Shown one piece after another: positions 35,292 to 43,257 of a stretch of DNA of 64,000 nt. The notes below the pieces were generated by a model. It saw nothing but the letters and a program-made list of their open reading frames with translations. It had not been told where the DNA came from and made no database searches. Within the stretch, counting starts at the first letter, position 1. The number at the start of each line of letters is the position of its first letter. Both the position numbers and the translations under genes were made by a program. Source of the stretch: CAJQLB01 sp041392065. Its GTDB lineage: Bacteria > Bacteroidota > Bacteroidia > Flavobacteriales > Flavobacteriaceae. The stretch is from contig JAWKMU010000001.1 in NCBI GenBank assembly GCA_041392065.1, forward strand, positions 62,001 to 126,000, read 5' to 3'.

Positions 35292-36410
35292 TTAAATGAT
35301 TGTAGACTGTCCTAAATGTATGTTTTTAAAGTTAAGGTTGGTGTCATTTGGGTTGCTTATATAATCTTCAATAAAATCACCAACTTTTGTAGTGGTCACA
35401 TTATCGTGTTTTGGGTTAATATCTGGAGTAGTAATGTGTAGCTTCAAAGATTTTTCAACTGCATTTTTAAGCATTAAGGCTTCATCGTGCAAGTTAAAAT
35501 GCTCAAGTAACATAGCAGCAGATAAGATAGATGCAATTGGGTTAGCAATGCCTTTGCCTTTAGCTTGAGGGTACGAACCATGAATAGGCTCAAACATAGC
35601 ATGCTTTTCACCAACAGACGCTGAAGCCAATAAACCAATAGAGCCTCCAATAACGCTGGCTTCGTCACTAATAATATCACCAAACATATTTTCAGTTAAA
35701 ATGACATCAAACTGTTTTGGGTTCAGTATCATTTGCATGGCAGCATTGTCCACAAACAAAAAGTCTAGTTTAACATCAGCGTAGTTTGCGGCAACCTCTT
35801 TTACAACTTTTCGCCATAAGCGAGAACTTTCCAATACATTGGCTTTATCAACCAAAGTAACTTTATGTTTTCTGCTTTGAGCTGCTTTAAAGGCTAAGTG
35901 AGAAATTCGTTCAATTTCTTCACGAGAATATTCACACAAATCAGATGCTTTATTACCATCTTCGCTTAATTGTTTTTCACCAAAATAAATACCTCCAGTT
36001 AATTCTCTGTAAATACTAATATCAGTACCTTTAATGATGTTTCGCTTTAAAGGTGATTTTTCAATTAACGAATCGTAAGCCTTAACAGGACGAATATTGG
36101 CAAACAAACCTAAGGATTTTCGTAATTGCAATAATCCTTGTTCTGGACGCACTTTTGCTGAAGGATCATTGTCATACTTTGGGTCGCCAATGGCGCCAAA
36201 CAAAATAGCATCATTAGTTTTGCAAACTTTTAATGTTTTTTCTGGCAATGGACTTCCAGTTTCGTCAATAGCAATAGCACCAACAGGAGCATAGGTAAAC
36301 GTAAAGTTGTGGTCAAACTCCAGAGCAATAGCTTTCAAAGCTTTTACAGCTTGTTCTGTAACTTCTGGACCAATACCATCACCTGGTAAAACAGCAATAT
36401 TCAGTTTCAT
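35292..36410 (-). CDS. leuB: 3-isopropylmalate dehydrogenase
   Basis: 372 residues. Motifs of the isocitrate/isopropylmalate dehydrogenase family: LPGDGIGPEV at the N-terminus, VRPEQGLLQLRKSLGLFANIRP-type substrate site (arginines near 90-105), and the metal/NAD region NMFGDIISDEAS and GSYPQAKGKGIANP. It oxidises and decarboxylates 3-isopropylmalate using NAD+. It is the last gene of leuACDB and ends at a terminator. A palindromic repeat lies 3 nt before its ATG. Confidence 0.96.
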   Translation of the reverse strand: MKLNIAVLPGDGIGPEVTEQAVKALKAIALEFDHNFTFTYAPVGAIAIDETGSPLPEKTLKVCKTNDAILFGAIGDPKYDNDPSAKVRPEQGLLQLRKSLGLFANIRPVKAYDSLIEKSPLKRNIIKGTDISIYRELTGGIYFGEKQLSEDGNKASDLCEYSREEIERISHLAFKAAQSRKHKVTLVDKANVLESSRLWRKVVKEVAANYADVKLDFLFVDNAAMQMILNPKQFDVILTENMFGDIISDEASVIGGSIGLLASASVGEKHAMFEPIHGSYPQAKGKGIANPIASILSAAMLLEHFNLHDEALMLKNAVEKSLKLHITTPDINPKHDNVTTTKVGDFIEDYISNPNDTNLNFKNIHLGQSTII

Positions 36411-36413
36411 ATT

Positions 36414-36434
36414 ATTTCCTGCGAAAGCAGAAAT
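36414..36434. repeat. Palindromic repeat directly before leuB
   Basis: ATTTCCTGCGAAAGCAGAAAT, arms CTGC/GCAG with a GAAA loop and A/T extensions, lies 3 nt upstream of the leuB start (minus strand). Confidence 0.6.
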
Positions 36435-36521
36435 CTCATCCTACTTTCTATAATTTAATGTTTTGTTCTTTTTTTTTGGCGTTACCTTTCGTTTGCACTT
36501 CAGGTCGCGCTTTTCGTTATA

Positions 36522-36579
36522 TCTTTTTGTCGTGTTCTCGATACTTGCTTTGCAAACTCGAACTGACAACAAAAAGGAT
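36522..36579. repeat. GTCAGTTCGAGT-family repeat between leuD and leuB
   Basis: On the minus strand it contains GTCAGTTCGAGT and GTATCGAGAA as in the ilvB-ilvN cloverleaf, inside outer arms of TTTTTGT/ACAAAAA type. The region 36435-36592 holds nothing else recognised. Confidence 0.55.
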
Positions 36580-36592
36580 GTCACTACAATCA

Positions 36593-37177
36593 CTAACGCG
36601 ACGCTTCAAATACTTCTATTAATTCTTTTTTACTCAATAAATAGTCTATATCATCATAACCATTTATCATGCAAGTTTTTTTGTAGGCATCTATCTCAAA
36701 CGATTCTGATATGTCAGAACCTGAAACAGAAATAGTCTGTGCTTCCAAATCGACCACAATTTGTGTTTTTGGGTTTGATTCAATAGTTTCTAATAAAACT
36801 TTTAAAAAATCTTCCGAAACCTGAACAGGTAACAAACCATTATTTAAAGCATTGCCTTTAAAAATATCAGCAAAGAAACTTGAAACAATCACTTTAAAAC
36901 CATAACCTACCAAAGCCCAAGCTGCATGTTCACGACTAGAGCCACAGCCAAAATTATCTCCAGCAACTAAAATGCTTCCAGAATATTTTGGATTGTTAAG
37001 ACTAAAATCAGTATTGATATCTCCATTTTTGTGAAATCGCCAATCTCTAAATACATTATCTCCAAATCCTTGTTTATCTGTTGCTTTTAAAAAGCGAGCA
37101 GGAATGATTTGGTCTGTATCTACATTTTCAATAGCTAACGGAATAGCTCTTGATGTTAAAGTTGTGAATTTTTCCAT
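36593..37177 (-). CDS. leuD: 3-isopropylmalate dehydratase small subunit
   Basis: 194 residues. Swivel-domain motifs: VDTDQIIPARFLKA (about 18) and GDNFGCGSSREHAAWAL (about 72), which position substrate next to the Fe-S cluster of LeuC. Length matches the about 200-residue bacterial small subunit. It is encoded between leuC and leuB; a palindromic repeat precedes its ATG by 5 nt. Confidence 0.95.
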   Translation of the reverse strand: MEKFTTLTSRAIPLAIENVDTDQIIPARFLKATDKQGFGDNVFRDWRFHKNGDINTDFSLNNPKYSGSILVAGDNFGCGSSREHAAWALVGYGFKVIVSSFFADIFKGNALNNGLLPVQVSEDFLKVLLETIESNPKTQIVVDLEAQTISVSGSDISESFEIDAYKKTCMINGYDDIDYLLSKKELIEVFEASR

Positions 37178-37182
37178 GGTAC

Positions 37183-37200
37183 TTCCTGCGAAGGCAGGAA
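37183..37200. repeat. Palindromic repeat directly before leuD
   Basis: TTCCTGC-GAAG-GCAGGAA, a 7-bp perfect stem with a 4-nt loop, 5 nt upstream of the leuD ATG on the minus strand. Confidence 0.7.
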
Positions 37201-37232
37201 TCTTTTTTATTAATGTTTATTTTTTATTTATA

Positions 37233-37293
37233 TGTCACACTTCGACTGTTCTTACGCTAAAGCTTCAGCAACACGCGTGCGCTCAGTATGACA
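37233..37293. repeat. Interrupted TGTCA-CACTGAGC/TCGAAGTG repeat at the 3' end of leuC
   Basis: Read on the minus strand, TGTCATACTGAGCGCACGCG opens the element and CAGTCGAAGTGTGACA closes it, with about 25 extra bases between. Its first bases (GTG TCA TAC TGA) supply the last three codons and stop of leuC. Confidence 0.6.
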
Positions 37294-38686
37294 CTGTTTC
37301 TAAAGTTTGTATTTCTTTGGTTACGTCTACAATTTTTCCTGCAACTGCAGTTGCGGCTGCAACTAAAGGACTTGCTAAAATGGTTCTTGAACCTTGTCCT
37401 TGGCGACCTTCAAAGTTTCTATTGGATGTTGACACACAATATTCTCCTTGCGGAATTTTATCATCGTTCATGGCTAAACAAGCCGAACAACCTGGTTGTC
37501 GCAACTCAAACCCAGCATCTTCAAAAATATCTTTTAAGCCTTCTTCTATAATTTGAGCTTCAACTTGTTTGCTTCCCGGAACTAACCAAGCGGTTACGTT
37601 ATCAGCTTTTTGTTTTCCTTTGATGAAGTTAGCAGCCACTCTAAAATCTTCAATTCTGGAGTTGGTACAGCTACCAATAAACACAAAATTTATAGGCTTA
37701 TTTATAAGTGATTCGCCTACTTCAAAATTCATGTATTCCAACGATTTTTTAAAGGAAGCATTATCATCAACTGGAATAGTTTCAGAGATTTTAATTCCCA
37801 TTCCAGGATTGGTTCCATAGGTTACCATGGGCTCAATATCTTCTGCATCGAAGTAGTATTCCTTGTCAAAAACAGCATCAGCATCAGTTGGAAGGGTTTG
37901 CCAGTAGGCCACTTTTTTATCAAATTCTTCTCCCTTAGGTGCAAATTCTCTTCCTTTTACATATTCAAAAGTAGTTTCGTCTGGAGCAATCATTCCACCA
38001 CGAGCTCCCATTTCAATGCTCATATTACAAACAGTCATTCTACCTTCCATACTCATATTCTCAAACACATCTCCTGCATATTCGCAGAAATAACCTGTAC
38101 CAGAGTTTGTGCCTAATTTTGAAATGATATAAAGAATGACGTCTTTAGGTAAGACGCCATTCTTTAACTTGCCATTAATCGTAACTCTTAAGCTTTTCGG
38201 TTTTGTAAGCAATAAACATTGACTTGCAAATACTTGTGCTACTTGACTTGTGCCTATGCCAAATGCAATGGTTCCGAAAGCACCATGTGTTGAGGTATGA
38301 CTATCACCACAAACCATTGTCATTCCTGGTTGTGTAATGCCTAACTCTGGAGCCATTACGTGTACAATACCATTGTATTTGTGACCAAGTTGGTAAAGTG
38401 TGATTCCGTTTTTTTTGCAGTTTTCCGAAAGTTGCTCTAATTGCTTCCTGGATAACTCATCCTTAATTGGTAAATCCTGATTTAAGGTTGGCGTGTTATG
38501 ATCTGCAGTAGCTACAATTTGATTTGGTCTAAAAATAGGAATTCCGCGAGCCTCTAATTCGTTAAACGCTTGCGGACTTGTAACTTCGTGTATTAAATGT
38601 TTATCTATGTATAAAATTTGAGGTCCATTTTGTATTGAATCAACCACATGAGCATCCCAAACTTTATCAAATAATGTTTTTCCCAT
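37283..38686 (-). CDS. leuC: 3-isopropylmalate dehydratase large subunit
   Basis: 467 residues, full length. The three [4Fe-4S] ligands lie in VFIGSCTNSRIEDF (about 345) and RQPGCSACLAMNDD (about 408). Other family motifs are TMVCGDSHTSTHGAFG (about 130) and EGRQGQGSRTILASP near the C-terminus. It isomerises 2- to 3-isopropylmalate with LeuD. Its last residues (TVSY) and stop codon come from the edge of an intergenic repeat, suggesting that the repeat landed at the very end of the gene. It starts 34 nt after leuA. Confidence 0.96.
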   Translation of the reverse strand: MGKTLFDKVWDAHVVDSIQNGPQILYIDKHLIHEVTSPQAFNELEARGIPIFRPNQIVATADHNTPTLNQDLPIKDELSRKQLEQLSENCKKNGITLYQLGHKYNGIVHVMAPELGITQPGMTMVCGDSHTSTHGAFGTIAFGIGTSQVAQVFASQCLLLTKPKSLRVTINGKLKNGVLPKDVILYIISKLGTNSGTGYFCEYAGDVFENMSMEGRMTVCNMSIEMGARGGMIAPDETTFEYVKGREFAPKGEEFDKKVAYWQTLPTDADAVFDKEYYFDAEDIEPMVTYGTNPGMGIKISETIPVDDNASFKKSLEYMNFEVGESLINKPINFVFIGSCTNSRIEDFRVAANFIKGKQKADNVTAWLVPGSKQVEAQIIEEGLKDIFEDAGFELRQPGCSACLAMNDDKIPQGEYCVSTSNRNFEGRQGQGSRTILASPLVAAATAVAGKIVDVTKEIQTLETVSY

Positions 38687-38720
38687 ATTTATTTTCCGTC
38701 AAAGCGGTTATCTTTTTTAT

Positions 38721-39896
38721 TTAAGCTGAAATTATTTGTTGATAGACTTTACTAGTTTCTACAATTTGATGAATATCATCATCGTTAATTTCTTTCTTAT
38801 TATCAGCAAAGGTTAAGAAATTAGCATACACTTCATCTAATTGAAGTTTGGTTAATTCGTAACCAACATTTTTAGCTCTATACGCCAAAGCAGCACGACC
38901 ACTTCTTGCAGTCAGTACAATAGCAGATTCTGTAACACCAACTTCTTTTGGGTCAATGATTTCATAGGTTTCACGATTTTTTATCACACCATCTTGATGT
39001 ATGCCTGAGCTATGAGCAAAAGCATTAGCTCCAACAATAGCTTTGTTTGGTTGTGTGTAAATTCCCATGCTATCAGAAACTAACTGACTTACACCATAAA
39101 GCATTTGGGTTTGTATATTGGTTTCTAAATTTAGGTAAGGATGTTGCTTTAAAATCATTACAACCTCTTCTAAAGCTGTATTTCCAGCACGTTCTCCAAT
39201 ACCATTTATGGTACATTCAATTTGACGAGCACCATTTATAACACCTTCAATAGAGTTGGCTGTAGCTAAACCTAGATCGTTGTGGCAATGGCAAGACAAA
39301 ATTGCTTTTTCAATTCCTTTTACATTTTCCTTTAGGTACTTTATTTTTGCTCCATACTCGTGAGGTAAACAGTAACCAGTTGTGTCTGGAATATTAAGAA
39401 CAGTTGCTCCAGCTTTAATAGCTGCTTCACAAACGCGAGCTAAATAATCGTTATCAGTTCGTCCAGCATCTTCAGCGTAAAACTCAACATCTTCAACAAA
39501 AGATTTTGCATATTTTACAGCTGCATATGCACGTTCAATAATATCCTTTCTATTGCTTTTAAATTTGTGGATAATATGGGAATCTGAAGTGCCAATTCCA
39601 GTATGAATTCTAGGTTTTTTAGCCTGTTTTAAAGCTTCAGCAGCTACTTTTATATCATTCTCAACAGAGCGTGTTAATCCACAAACTGTTGCATTTTTTA
39701 TAATTTTTGCAATTTCTTCAACCGATTTAAAATCGCCAGGACTAGATACTGGAAAACCAGCTTCAATAATATCAACACCTAATGCATCTAGCTGTTCGGC
39801 AATAACCAATTTTTGTTTGGTATTTAGCTTGCAACCAGGAACTTGTTCACCATCTCTGAGGGTTGTATCAAAAATTTGTACTTGAGAATTCGACAT
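38721..39896 (-). CDS. leuA: 2-isopropylmalate synthase, short form without regulatory domain
   Basis: 391 residues. The TIM-barrel core is clear: FDTTLRDGEQVPGCKLN (about 10), catalytic HCHNDLGLATANS (about 203) and NGIGERAGNTALEEVV (about 230). The enterobacterial enzyme has over 500 residues, the extra part being the C-terminal leucine-binding domain; here the chain stops after the short helical linker (YRAKNVGYELTKLQLDEVY), so direct leucine feedback is unlikely. It could alternatively be a homocitrate/citramalate synthase, but its place at the head of leuCDB makes isopropylmalate the likely product. No leucine-rich leader peptide is visible upstream. Confidence 0.93.
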   Translation of the reverse strand: MSNSQVQIFDTTLRDGEQVPGCKLNTKQKLVIAEQLDALGVDIIEAGFPVSSPGDFKSVEEIAKIIKNATVCGLTRSVENDIKVAAEALKQAKKPRIHTGIGTSDSHIIHKFKSNRKDIIERAYAAVKYAKSFVEDVEFYAEDAGRTDNDYLARVCEAAIKAGATVLNIPDTTGYCLPHEYGAKIKYLKENVKGIEKAILSCHCHNDLGLATANSIEGVINGARQIECTINGIGERAGNTALEEVVMILKQHPYLNLETNIQTQMLYGVSQLVSDSMGIYTQPNKAIVGANAFAHSSGIHQDGVIKNRETYEIIDPKEVGVTESAIVLTARSGRAALAYRAKNVGYELTKLQLDEVYANFLTFADNKKEINDDDIHQIVETSKVYQQIISA

Positions 39897-40045
39897 TTCT
39901 TAAAATATATTTCCGTATTGTTATACGAATTTATATTTTGGATTGTTGAATGAGCACATTGTATCATAATTAATTACGATGCCAAAGCAATATTCTACTA
40001 AAATAAAATACTGATTAACAGTTTTTTAAGTGTTTAAAACAAACT

Positions 40046-41596
40046 ATGACTAAAGAGCAGAAGGATAACTTATTTGTGCTAGTAAAATCACTGTCTAAAT
40101 CAGAGAAGCGACAGTTTAAACTCTATGTTGGTCGTTTAGGTGTTAATGAAGATTCAAAATTCTTGCTATTGTTTAATCTTTTGGACAAAATGGACGAATA
40201 TGATGAGCAAGTCATTTTGAAAAAAGGCATTGTAAAAAAACAACAATTATCAAACTTAAAGGCACATCTATACAAGCAAATTTTAATAAGCTTAAGGCTC
40301 AATCCATTGCATCAAAATATAAGAGTTCAAATTCGTGAACAGTTGGATTTTGCAACAATATTGTACCATAAAGGACTTTATAAACAGAGTTTAAAAATTC
40401 TTGATAAAGCAAAAACATTAGCCCTTAATTATGAAGAAAAAAACATTGCGTACGAAATTTTAGAGCTTGAAAAAATTATTGAATCTCAATACATCACAAG
40501 GAGTATTAGCAATAGAGCCGATGAACTTACCATCCAGGCTAAAGAACTGAACACACAAAACATCTTAGCCAGCAAGCTCTCTAACTTGTCCTTACAGCTT
40601 TATGGTTTGTTTTTAAAAACAGGTTACGTAAAAAATGACAAAGAGTATAAGCGAGTTACAAAATATTTTAATGCAAGATTGCCAAAATACGATATTAAAG
40701 ATCTCGGTTTTAGAGAAAAACTATGGTTATATCAATCCTATTTGTGGTATAGTTTTTTAGTGCAAGATTTTTTGTCTTGTTATAAATATTCAAAAAAATG
40801 GGTGAACCTGTTTTATGAGAATATTGAAATGATGAAGCTCAATCCTGTGTTTTTTTTAAGGGGTAACCAATATCTACTCGAAGCTTTATTTTTTATTAGA
40901 AATTATGAAAAATTTAAAGGAGCATTAAATTCATTAGAAAGTATAACCAACGAAAAATGGTTTCCAAAAGATGATAATGTTGAGAGTTTAATCTTTTTGT
41001 ATGTCTACTCAAATAAATTCAATCTGCATTTTATGGAAGGTACTTTTAAGGAAGGTTTGCCTTTAGTAGATGAGGCTTTAGCTGGAATTAAAAAACATAA
41101 AAGCAGAATTGATGAACACCACATTATGGTGTTTTACTACAAAATTGCGAGTTTGTATTTTGGTATTGGAGAGAATAAAAAATGCATAGAGTTTTTAGAT
41201 AAAATTATCAGTAATAAATCACTCTCAATGCGTGAAGATTTATTATGCTTTTCAAGAGTTTTAAATCTTGTAGCTCACTATGAAGCTGGTTTGGACTATA
41301 ATTTGGAAACACTTATAAAAAGCACCTATAAGTTTTTAATTCACATGGAAGATTTATATGAAGTGCAAAAAGAAATGATAAAGTTCTTGAAAGGATTAGG
41401 TGATATCTTTCCACATGAATTACGAGGTGAATTCATCAAACTTCATAAAAAACTAAAAACCTATGAAGATCATCCCTATGAAAGTCGAGCATTTTTATAT
41501 TTAGATATTATTTCGTGGCTTGAAAGTAAAATAGAAAATAAATCGGTAGATTTAATAATTAGAGAAAAATTTAAAGCCAAAAACAATTTAAATTAA
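40046..41596 (+). CDS. Conserved flavobacterial protein of unknown function, helical-repeat type
   Basis: 516 residues, no signal peptide or membrane segment. The sequence is Lys/Leu/Tyr-rich and predicted all-helical, with TPR-like pairs such as 'ATILYHKGLYKQSLKILDKAKTL' (shown here only as type: ILYHKGLYKQSLKILDKAK) near 110 and ASLYFGIGENKKCIEFLDKI near 370. The N-terminus (LFVLVKSLSKSEKRQFKLYV) is distinctive. No catalytic motif is seen. It is divergent from leuA across 149 nt and upstream of the methionine riboswitch, from which it is separated by that riboswitch's own promoter. Function not recognised. Confidence 0.75.
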   Translation: MTKEQKDNLFVLVKSLSKSEKRQFKLYVGRLGVNEDSKFLLLFNLLDKMDEYDEQVILKKGIVKKQQLSNLKAHLYKQILISLRLNPLHQNIRVQIREQLDFATILYHKGLYKQSLKILDKAKTLALNYEEKNIAYEILELEKIIESQYITRSISNRADELTIQAKELNTQNILASKLSNLSLQLYGLFLKTGYVKNDKEYKRVTKYFNARLPKYDIKDLGFREKLWLYQSYLWYSFLVQDFLSCYKYSKKWVNLFYENIEMMKLNPVFFLRGNQYLLEALFFIRNYEKFKGALNSLESITNEKWFPKDDNVESLIFLYVYSNKFNLHFMEGTFKEGLPLVDEALAGIKKHKSRIDEHHIMVFYYKIASLYFGIGENKKCIEFLDKIISNKSLSMREDLLCFSRVLNLVAHYEAGLDYNLETLIKSTYKFLIHMEDLYEVQKEMIKFLKGLGDIFPHELRGEFIKLHKKLKTYEDHPYESRAFLYLDIISWLESKIENKSVDLIIREKFKAKNNLN

Positions 41597-41612
41597 ATTT
41601 TACCGAAAAAAA

Positions 41613-41645
41613 TTTGGTTATTAATGTTTTCTTTCTGAATATTTG
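41613..41645 (+). promoter_or_regulatory. Possible promoter of the methionine operon
   Basis: TTTG (41613-41616) is followed after 21 nt by AAtaTTTG (41638-41645), one mismatch from the -7 consensus. The start point would be near 41651, about 25 nt before the riboswitch. Confidence 0.45.
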
Positions 41646-41675
41646 TGCTCACAAAGTTCAAAAACTTACTGAAAT

Positions 41676-41797
41676 GTTATCAAGAAAGGTGGAGGGAATA
41701 GACCCTTTGAAGCCTTAGCAACCCTTTAGCAATAAAGAAGGTGCTAAATTCTACCTGAAAATGTGATTCATTTATCACAGATTTGGATAGATAACTC
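41676..41797 (+). ncRNA. SAM-I (S-box) riboswitch
   Basis: The conserved core is directly readable: GAAAGGTGGAGGGA (about 41684), then GACCC-TTTGAAGCC-TTAGCAACC (41701-41722), AAGGTGCTAAATTCTACC (about 41738-41755) and closing GATAGATAAC. P1 pairs GTTATC (41676-41681) with GATAAC (41790-41795). S-adenosylmethionine binding normally lowers expression of the genes downstream, here a methionine-biosynthesis operon. No ordinary intrinsic terminator follows; instead a weak hairpin (41802-41823), a 5-bp hairpin (41855-41868) and a long palindrome (41890-42052) fill the 284 nt before the first gene. Confidence 0.92.
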
Positions 41798-41889
41798 AAA
41801 CGTAATTACTCATCTGTAATTGCTAATTTTCTTATAACATTTTTCTATGAGGTACGTCAGTAATGACGCATTTGACTTTTGGTTTAATC

Positions 41890-42052
41890 GTGCTGTTTGC
41901 AGAGTGGAATTGATGAAGTGGAAACAGAAATATTTTTTTATTAGGCGAAGAGAGAAAAATCAAGCATAGCAGAGCTACGGTTTATTTTTATCTCGAAGGA
42001 TAAGTAAAAAAAGAAACTTTTTACACCATTAATTTCGCTTTGCAAATAGCAC
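41890..42052. repeat. 163-nt long-range palindrome between the riboswitch and the first met gene
   Basis: The two 26-nt ends (41890-41915 and 42027-42052) pair along their whole length as RNA, with every mismatch being a G-U wobble in the + strand orientation. Inside are an imperfect continuation, a second stem (41950-41960 GAGAGAAAAAT with 41984-41994) and a small hairpin TAGC-AGA-GCTA. It ends 29 nt before the ATG of the metB-like gene. Confidence 0.7.
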
Positions 42053-42081
42053 TTATCTATTAACTCAAAAAAATTAGAAAA

Positions 42082-43257
42082 ATGAGTGCAACAAAAATTA
42101 TTCATTCAATTCCAAGTGATCCACTCACTGGAGCAATTTCGGTACCTGTGTACCAAACATCAACATTTATTCAAGAAGCTCCTGGAGTTAACAAAGGCTA
42201 CGATTATGCAAGAAGTAACAATCCAACACGTAAAGTTCTAGAAGATGTTGTGGCAAATCTTGAAGGAGGTCATGCAGCTTTTGCTTTTGCAACAGGATTA
42301 GCTGCTATTGATTCGGTTTTAAAATTATTATCGGCAGGTGATGAAATCATTGCTGTTGATGATATCTATGGAGGAGCCTATCGACTATTCACACATGTGT
42401 ATGAGAAGCTAGGTGTCAAAGTGCATTATGTAGATACCACAGATGCCGAAAATGTGGCTGATAAAATTAGTAGTAAAACAAAACTCGTTTGGATTGAATC
42501 TCCAACCAATCCAACGCTTAAAGTATCAGATATACAAGAGATATCAAAAATTACTAAAAGTGTCAATGCGCTTTTGGTTGTAGACAATACGTTTGCAAGC
42601 CCAATAGCACAACAACCATTGTCACTAGGTGCTGATATAGTAATTCACAGCGGTACAAAATATATTGGAGGTCATTCAGATTTGGTAGCTGGTTTAGTGG
42701 TTACAAAAACTCAAGAACTTTCAGAAAAAATAAAGTTTATACAAAATGCATCTGGAGGCATTCTTGGTCCTTGGGACTGTTTTTTAACCATTCGTGGTAT
42801 TGAAACGTTAGAACTTCGTTACAAAAAGCAATGCGAAAATGCTTTTGCTGTAGCAGCTTTTTTAAATAACCATGAAGCTGTTCAAGACGTTTATTTTCCA
42901 GGCTTAGTTACGCACAAGAATCATGAAATTGCAAAGCGTCAGCAAAACGGATTGTTTGGTGGAATTGTCTCGTTTACACTTAAAGACGATACACAAGAAG
43001 CTGCCAACCAATTTGTGACTAACACAGAGTATTTCAAATTAGCCGAAAGCTTAGGTGGTGTAAAAAGTTTACTTTGCCATCCACCTCAAATGACACATGC
43101 TTCGATTCCTCGTGAAAAACGTTTGCAATCTGGAATCAAAGATTCTTTAATCAGATTATCTTGTGGTATTGAAGATGCTAACGACTTAATAAATGATTTA
43201 CAGCAAGCTTTAAAAGCTGTTCATTCACTTAAAAACAAACAGTATGTCAAACAGTAA
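42082..43257 (+). CDS. metB: Cystathionine gamma-synthase-like PLP enzyme (trans-sulfuration family)
   Basis: 391 residues. Fold-type I PLP enzyme of the Cys/Met metabolism family: YARSNNPTRKVLE (about 40), the PLP stacking Tyr/Gly region FATGLAAID, Asp in VVDNTFASP (about 170) and the Schiff-base Lys in HSGTKYIGGHSD (about 192). Family members include cystathionine gamma-synthase, cystathionine gamma-lyase and O-acylhomoserine sulfhydrylase; sequence alone does not separate them, but the place behind a SAM riboswitch and before homoserine dehydrogenase and metH favours the biosynthetic gamma-synthase. The next gene overlaps its last 14 nt. Confidence 0.85.
   Translation: MSATKIIHSIPSDPLTGAISVPVYQTSTFIQEAPGVNKGYDYARSNNPTRKVLEDVVANLEGGHAAFAFATGLAAIDSVLKLLSAGDEIIAVDDIYGGAYRLFTHVYEKLGVKVHYVDTTDAENVADKISSKTKLVWIESPTNPTLKVSDIQEISKITKSVNALLVVDNTFASPIAQQPLSLGADIVIHSGTKYIGGHSDLVAGLVVTKTQELSEKIKFIQNASGGILGPWDCFLTIRGIETLELRYKKQCENAFAVAAFLNNHEAVQDVYFPGLVTHKNHEIAKRQQNGLFGGIVSFTLKDDTQEAANQFVTNTEYFKLAESLGGVKSLLCHPPQMTHASIPREKRLQSGIKDSLIRLSCGIEDANDLINDLQQALKAVHSLKNKQYVKQ

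Noticed and set aside
35474..35683. Short frame inside leuB on the same strand
   Set aside because: It is a shadow in another frame of a well-conserved gene and has no independent signal.
39897..40045. Leader peptide before leuA
   Set aside because: A short frame starting ATGATACAATGTGCTC on the minus strand has no excess of leucine codons and no terminator follows.
41676..41797. T-box or cobalamin riboswitch before the met genes
   Set aside because: The readable core (GGTGGAGGGA, GAAGCC...GCAACC, AAGGTGCTAA) is the S-box SAM-I pattern; there is no T-box TGGNACCGCG and no B12-box.
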